The translations under genes were made by a program, and so were the position numbers. This document shows positions 59,501 to 64,000 of a stretch of 64,000 bases of DNA, in pieces (position 1 is the first letter of the stretch; every line of letters begins with the position of its first letter). The DNA is from Leptasterias polaris (lineage: Eukaryota > Echinodermata > Asteroidea > Forcipulatida > Asteriidae). The DNA is taken from the NCBI GenBank assembly GCA_037783415.1, contig JAZGTN010000003.1:580501-644500 (forward strand), in the 5' to 3' direction. The notes beneath the pieces were generated by a model. That model had not been told where the DNA came from, made no database searches, and was given only the letters and a program-made list of their open reading frames with translations.

Positions 59501-62458
59501 AACATTTCTCAGATTGAGTATTTCTATTACTGATTATTCTTACTGCGTGGACATATTCGCTCCGGATTTTCGGCGATATCTCACAAACGGGACCACCTTT
59601 TAAAATGATATTTTCACAGGTTAGTTTAATTGTTAATAGTTAAATTTGTATAAGACTAAAACAGTGGAACGGTTCCGAAAACCAAATGTACACTTTGCCT
59701 TTAAGATGTGCATCAATCTTAACGGTTAAGCAAAGTGAGACGCCGCAATACAGATCACTATGGTGGCATTGAAAACTCATCTTAAGATGAATCTTAGTGC
59801 TTTGTGAAACCCATGCAGCACAGCTGAACTGTATGGTATGTCAAATGGTATGTCACAACTTTCTCTAACACACAGTACTTAAACAGCCTGTAACATCAGA
59901 GTCCAGTTTTCTTTGGAAAATTATCAGGAGCATACTATTTGAAACATAAACAAATCACTGGTTCTTTTCAGAACTCCAACTCATTACAGAGATAATTTTA
60001 TGGTGTTAAAATAAACTCAAAATTTAGATTGATTTTACAACCACCGTTCTGACTTCCTACTCCCACTTAACAAATTGTCAACAATTTTTGTCTCCACTTT
60101 TAATCAATTCTCTATGAACTGTGGTCTTGTACTTACTTTACCAGCTCCGCTCTCCCCGCTAACAATGATGGACTGGTTGAGGGTACCCACGCCATGCTCC
60201 ATCTGACTGTAAGCTCTCTCAGCCACAGCGTACACATGGGGTGCTTTAGTCTGTAATCCAGGTGATGAGAAATTAATGTAAATTCAGTTTGCAGTAACAC
60301 CATGAGTATGCACCATAAGTACTTTGCTGTGTAGATTTGTTTCATGAGAACTTGTCTTGCTTTTTATTCTACTGCCGAGGAGTAGATTTCAGAATTTGGG
60401 AGACTACTTAGTTCATCATTTTCTTTTTCATTAACGGTATTACACAGTGACGTATTATTATTCAATTGAAAAACTAAAGACCACCGATCTTGTCCAGTCA
60501 TGAGTTTACTGGCCTCGAGCCTATGGTCCAGTGTTAAATTTGAGCCCTGTCACTACTAAACCCCATTTATAAAGCTTTTTCCAGCATAACAAAATTGTAA
60601 ATGCTAATTAAACTAATCCATGTCTCACTAAGATGATTGTTTCACCCAAACCCACAAGAAGAATTTTGGTGGATTATCGCGACACCAACTCACCTTAATA
60701 GCGCCCTCTCTGTATCGCTGCACAGCGTCATCTCCATAGCACCCCTTGACTTCCCTGAAAGGGTTGACCGCTATCAGAGTGATGCCAGCTGAAGTGCTGT
60801 AGGCTCCAGTGTGGAATCGAGAACGTAGACAATGAAGGACTGTGACAAAATGAGCAATACCAATTCTAACAATTAGAAGGAGGACGAGAGTAGGAGAGTT
60901 GGGACTGTTTAACCGTAACAATTATTATCGCTTTTGGGGGGGGGGGGGGGGGGGAGTGTATTGGCGTATCGACCAGATACGCTAGCTTAATTGTGCCTGG
61001 CAATGAACCCTGACCGTTTTTTTTTAATTGAATGGGTTCTCACCTGCAGCTTCACATAGTGGGTTCAATGCTGTCAGATCATCTGTTTCCTCACAGCTCT
61101 CCAGGTTACCACTGATTGGTGGGTAGTCCCCTTTTGGTGTCACTACAGACTCCTGAAAAAGAGATGAGGTAATGAATGTACGCATTGAACAGGTGTCCTT
61201 TTGCAGGGGGTTACTCCATTGCACTGACTGACGACACAAGGCATTGCATTGCATCTTTACGTAACAAACACTCAGTGAGTGCAACACCTAAGACATATAA
61301 TTAATCTGAGTGACTCCCAAAATGGCTTTAACAAAATTCATTAGGCAATGACGTCATATGAACTGGATCAGCACCCAACAGTGTAAGAAAATATGTAGCT
61401 TCAATTGTGCACCTGCAGACTTTTTGCTCGGGAAACAATGGGGAAATCTCCTGCTCCGTTCTTCCCAGGGTCCCTGTAAATCACTCAAGAGAGTTACAAA
61501 ATGTAGAGTTTGAAAATGGAAAGACTTCTCCCATTTTTGTCTCATAGAAAGCGACCTAGCCCCTATGCCCTCTACATGTCAAAGAAGTTGCTAGTCTGAT
61601 TATCTATGGAACCATGGAAACAAACTCTCACCTGACCACTGCTTAGCCTGATGCACAAACTTCCATCTTTTTCGACTGACGTCACTGACGCTGGTAACCA
61701 AACTTCAGTGGGGTCTCGAACCCACACATCAAGGCCCTAAACGAAAGAACATTTTAAGATTGATCAACAAAATAGACAAAGAAAGCATACACACACACAT
61801 TTTATCTACCTAAAACTGATGGGTCTACCCTGTTTAAATCAGATGAAATAATATATACATGTATAAATGAACAAATAAATAAGTAAAGAAAATAAATAAA
61901 GCCCTTGAACATTTTAGCTGTAGCCTCTTTTTCATCCTTTATGGTATTGGTGAGTTTTGGGCAATTTTCAGAGGCCCATATCTCAAAACCAAGAAAAGAT
62001 ACATATGTATAAATAATTGTGGCCCAAATTATCAGAATCTGCCATAAAAAAAATTGGTTAATATACATGTAAGACTGGGTTTTTTTTGGTCATGGGTCCA
62101 CAAAAACCTATATATCTACTGAAGTGATGGAATTTAGGTGATTTTTATTCTGCTTGTGCCCTAATGAAATGTCAGTTTGCTATAGTATAAGATAGGCCTA
62201 CATACGTACATGTATACACCCATTGCACAACGCACAGCGCATTAACACGTGCGTCTCCTGTCTGCCATTTTGGGAGACAAAATGTGCACAAAAGCAATCA
62301 ACTCCTAAAAAGGCGGAAATGGTAGACAAACATTGTTTGATGAATGATGCAGAACAGATTGTTTACCATCTGTCAAAGATAATAAAGTTGGAACATTCCT
62401 AAGAACTTACCTCTCTGTATTGTGGTTTTCGCTTCTGTGGTGTAGCTTTCCTTGCCTT
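44563..62458 (-). CDS. MYO19: Unconventional myosin-XIX, 21 exons visible, first exon not identified
   Basis: Actin motor that moves and anchors mitochondria in vertebrates. Exons: 62411-62458, 61632-61736, 61044-61152, 60694-60839, 60137-60250, 59126-59184, 58298-58441, 57792-57894, 55941-56129, 55719-55806, 55194-55380, 54390-54579, 54118-54228, 51596-51772, 50542-50634, 49941-49997, 49373-49551, 48349-48568, 46606-46735, 45821-46074, 44563-44967; all phases join (about 1035 residues; human is 970). Visible residues: SH3-like part 17-85 ([15 protein letters not shown]); AVNPF; P-loop GESGAGK 168-174; switch [20 protein letters not shown]; switch [36 protein letters not shown]; converter; two or three IQ motifs ([36 protein letters not shown]); acidic linker; tail ending in a hydrophobic segment. 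ECRLNR and RNFHIFYQ match MYO19 rather than other classes. The starting Met must be upstream of 62458. Confidence 0.95.
47279..47866. mobile_element. 588-bp terminal-inverted-repeat element in a MYO19 intron
   Basis: Left end GAGAGGTTTCGCAAGG, right end its near complement CGCTTGCGAAACCTCTC. Next to each end is a hexamer run (CGGATA on the left, TATCCG on the right), so the inverted repeat extends about 50 bp. Flanked by the 5-bp direct repeat TATTA (47274-47278, 47867-47871). No transposase. Confidence 0.88.
48055..48260 (+). mobile_element. SINE family A
   Basis: GTGTCGTGGCCGAGCGGTCT, an extra arm, a degraded B-box (GGGTTTAAATCATG), then CAACACTTGTGTCCTTGAGC and ATTGCTTCTC. Confidence 0.8.
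49015..49340 (-). mobile_element. SINE family A, variant tail
   Basis: Minus strand: GGCGTTTCGTGGCGAGTGG, GGGTTCGAATCCCGG, GACACTTGTGCCCTTGAGC and the tail CAGTTAAATGTAGCCCTCAC. It shares its tail with the copy at 14.64-14.96 kb. Confidence 0.75.
50860..51200 (+). mobile_element. SINE family A, disrupted copy
   Basis: Head GGTGTCATGGCTGAGTGGGC near 50862, then unrelated sequence, then GGTTGTGGCACTTGAATCC and CCTGCATGTTGTGTAATGC. It looks split by a roughly 170-bp insertion or rearrangement. Confidence 0.6.
52335..53941. mobile_element. 1.6-kb non-autonomous DNA transposon in a MYO19 intron
   Basis: Ends CAGGAGTCGAAATTA and TAATTTCGACCCCTG match as inverted repeats with one mismatch, and subterminal GGCCCGCCAG / CTGGCCCGCTGG words recur. 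Flanked by the direct repeat TACTT. The interior has a 63-bp tandem duplication (53132-53194 and 53195-53257) and GC-rich segments, but no transposase frame. Confidence 0.8.
56580..57745 (+). mobile_element. 5'-truncated CR1/L2-like LINE, reverse-transcriptase C-terminal half
   Basis: Frame one (56580-56885) has [10 protein letters not shown] and the active-site YADD, then runs out. The second frame (56860-57639) continues with [18 protein letters not shown], the HWLPIAQRI segment and the final [14 protein letters not shown] with stop. The 3' end GGCGCTATATAAAT followed by a TTATTATTATT-type tail is typical of this LINE group. The frame break makes it dead. It is antisense to MYO19, in the intron 56130-57791. 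Confidence 0.9.
58696..58863. mobile_element. Short MITE with CAGAGCTGCCAA ends
   Basis: Starts CAGAGCTGCCAACATTAG and ends CTTGGCAGCTCTG. The internal TGGGAACTTTCTGCAG recurs in a partial copy near 47.03-47.13 kb. The ends resemble those of the transposon at 1148-2214 (CAGAGATGCCAAC). Confidence 0.7.
59385..59705. mobile_element. MITE family 3, inverted copy in a MYO19 intron
   Basis: Contains ATTCGCTCCGGATTTTCGGC and GAGAAGCGTTTCTG, the reverse complement of the copies at 23.9 and 27.9 kb. Confidence 0.6.
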
Positions 62459-64000
62459 CTACAAAATAGTTAAAAAGAAGGTGAAACATTTTACCGACCA
62501 GAATCTTAACACAACATGAAAAGTTGAGAAAATATTCATTATCCATATTTATTTTTGGGGTGAAAAAAGCACATGGTTGGGTCACTGTTGTCAATTGGTT
62601 AGACTAGCTGCAAGTGTTGCAATCACAATGCTGTGAGTTTGAATCCAGCCTAGCTAACCACTGATTTCACAAAAACTGGAATAAGTATTGTTGTCAAATA
62701 ACTGAATCACAATTTATTTAAAAATAGGCATGCATTCCGACTATGTTCCGACATGGTTGAATAATATCCAAAACAGATCTGTTTTAAAGAAAAATTTCCC
62801 TCATCATTATACAGAGATGGGTTTGATTAGAAAATAACATTCGATCGATTTTCATTTGCCTTAAATAAAAAATATTTTGAATAAAATGAAGACAACTTGC
62901 TGGCTATAGAGTCATACACAAAGTCTCACAAAACACTTGTAGTCACTGCACTCTGCAGATGTTTCTTCAACGTATGGCTTCACCGGGACACCATACTTTC
63001 TTGTTTGCCTTGAAAACAGGTAAAACTCAAAACAAATGGGACGCTATTGAAGTCATTGAAGATCGGTGCGTGGTGTGAAAGTTTCAATGTCCTGTGTCCA
63101 TCAAGTTTTAATATATGTTTGCATACTTCTTATAAACAAAGGAAGGTAATTAGGGCATCAGTTTATATATGGCATATTTTTATTTTTTTTAATTCAAAGA
63201 AAAAGGCATGGTACCTCGAAAACAGGACAGGGGAAGATACTTGTTTTTCCTTAAGTTTGACATCTGCGGTCGTACAGCGCCCCAGTTTACTGACTGGGTC
63301 AGTATTAGTCCCACTTTCATTTCAGTTTCATTACTTTTTTGTGGCCAAGGTCTCACTCAGTCTAGTCTCACTTTCAGTCTCACTCTCACTCTCAGTCATG
63401 TCAGTCACAACATAGAATACATGTAGACTAGAGACTAGAGTAGAGAACTCTAGTCTAGGAAGGATAGTCTAGCCCCGCTTGTGTCAGACGGTTGTCTGCT
63501 TCGCCACAGTCCCCACACAAGTAGTTATTAGTCATGAAAGTGGGGGAAGAGACCTCAAGTGGCCACAAAAGTGGGGCTAACTTATTTATTTAAAATGAAA
63601 TTAGAGGATAGCAATAAGTTCCATTGATTGAAAAATCAGGAAACTAGCTGCTTATGCCTAGTTTTTCCGTTTTTGAACTCAACACACTAACTCAACATAG
63701 CGCCCTCTGGGTGTTCAGACAACTCGACGGTTTGACAACTCGACAGTCTGACAACTCGACGGGTCAGACAACTCGTCCGGTCGGACAATTCGACGGCTGG
63801 TTCGTTAAACAGTCAGACAAGTCGACTTTTGATCAGACAACTCAACGGATGGCGCGCTGCAGCTGACCGCATGGCATGGTGGACGACACAGGCGCCCCCG
63901 AGGGCGGGGGGTGTGGACACGGTGTATTTGTTCTGGCTCTGTTTTTATAGGACTATATAAAAAGGGAGAATATTGACAAAATGAGGACGCTGAAGTGAAG
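62459..64000. other. MYO19 5' flank or first intron, no exon identified
   Basis: MYO19 must start here or beyond the right edge, but no ATG exon with a matching donor could be picked out. The stretch carries a degenerate tRNA-like repeat near 62590-62650, CT-rich simple sequence (63345-63405), CTAGACT-type repeats (63425-63470) and the tandem repeat at 63715-63850. Confidence 0.5.
63715..63850. repeat. Degenerate 16-bp tandem repeat (CAGACAACTCGACGGT)
   Basis: About eight units with spacing of 14-20 bp, for example GACAACTCGACGG, GACAACTCGACAG, AGACAACTCGTCCGG and AGACAAGTCGAC. Confidence 0.85.

Overview
This is intron-rich animal genomic DNA. Coding sequence is a small fraction of the window, cut into 40-250 bp exons with GT-AG borders and separated by introns full of tRNA-derived SINEs, small terminal-inverted-repeat elements, LINE 3' ends and palindromic minisatellites. 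The proteins are deuterostome-like but far from vertebrate, so a marine invertebrate deuterostome, most likely an echinoderm such as a sea star, is my inference. Nothing in the window proves the species.

Five gene bodies can be assembled by checking splice sites and reading phase. (1) Minus strand, 31-16344: PKMYT1, the membrane-bound Wee1-family kinase that inhibits CDK1. Thirteen coding exons are visible and the last few residues lie beyond the left edge. (2) Plus strand, about 24943-29265: a 171-residue protein of unknown family with a Pro-rich N-terminus, a Cys cluster and one C-terminal membrane segment. (3) Minus strand, 29712-33630: a broken CYP2-type cytochrome P450, with a frameshift just before the heme loop and no I-helix or ExxR exon. 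(4) Plus strand, 35573-40970: a complete nine-exon classical short-chain dehydrogenase of 261 residues. (5) Minus strand, 44563-62458: myosin XIX (MYO19), 21 visible exons and about 1035 residues, with the first exon not identified.

Between the PKMYT1 5' end and gene 2 (16.4-24 kb) there are no convincing genes. This part holds paired inverted-repeat elements, a LINE remnant and two large minisatellites (18.2-19.4 and 21.4-23.0 kb) built from short palindromes. Another palindromic array (33.6-34.0 kb) lies in the P450 remnant. The intron of gene 2 carries a 452-bp perfect-looking palindrome that appears to derive from a 500-bp LTR with a tRNA-Ser primer-binding site, followed by a second foldback made of two opposed elements. 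Other mobile DNA includes a transposon inserted in a 130-bp satellite with a readable empty site (1.1-2.2 kb), a 588-bp element (47.3-47.9 kb), a 1.6-kb element (52.3-53.9 kb) and a LINE reverse-transcriptase fragment (56.6-57.7 kb), the last three inside MYO19.

The genes have no obvious shared pathway: a cell-cycle kinase, a mitochondrial motor, a redox enzyme and a dead P450. I saw no operon, CRISPR array, rRNA or intact stand-alone tRNA gene.
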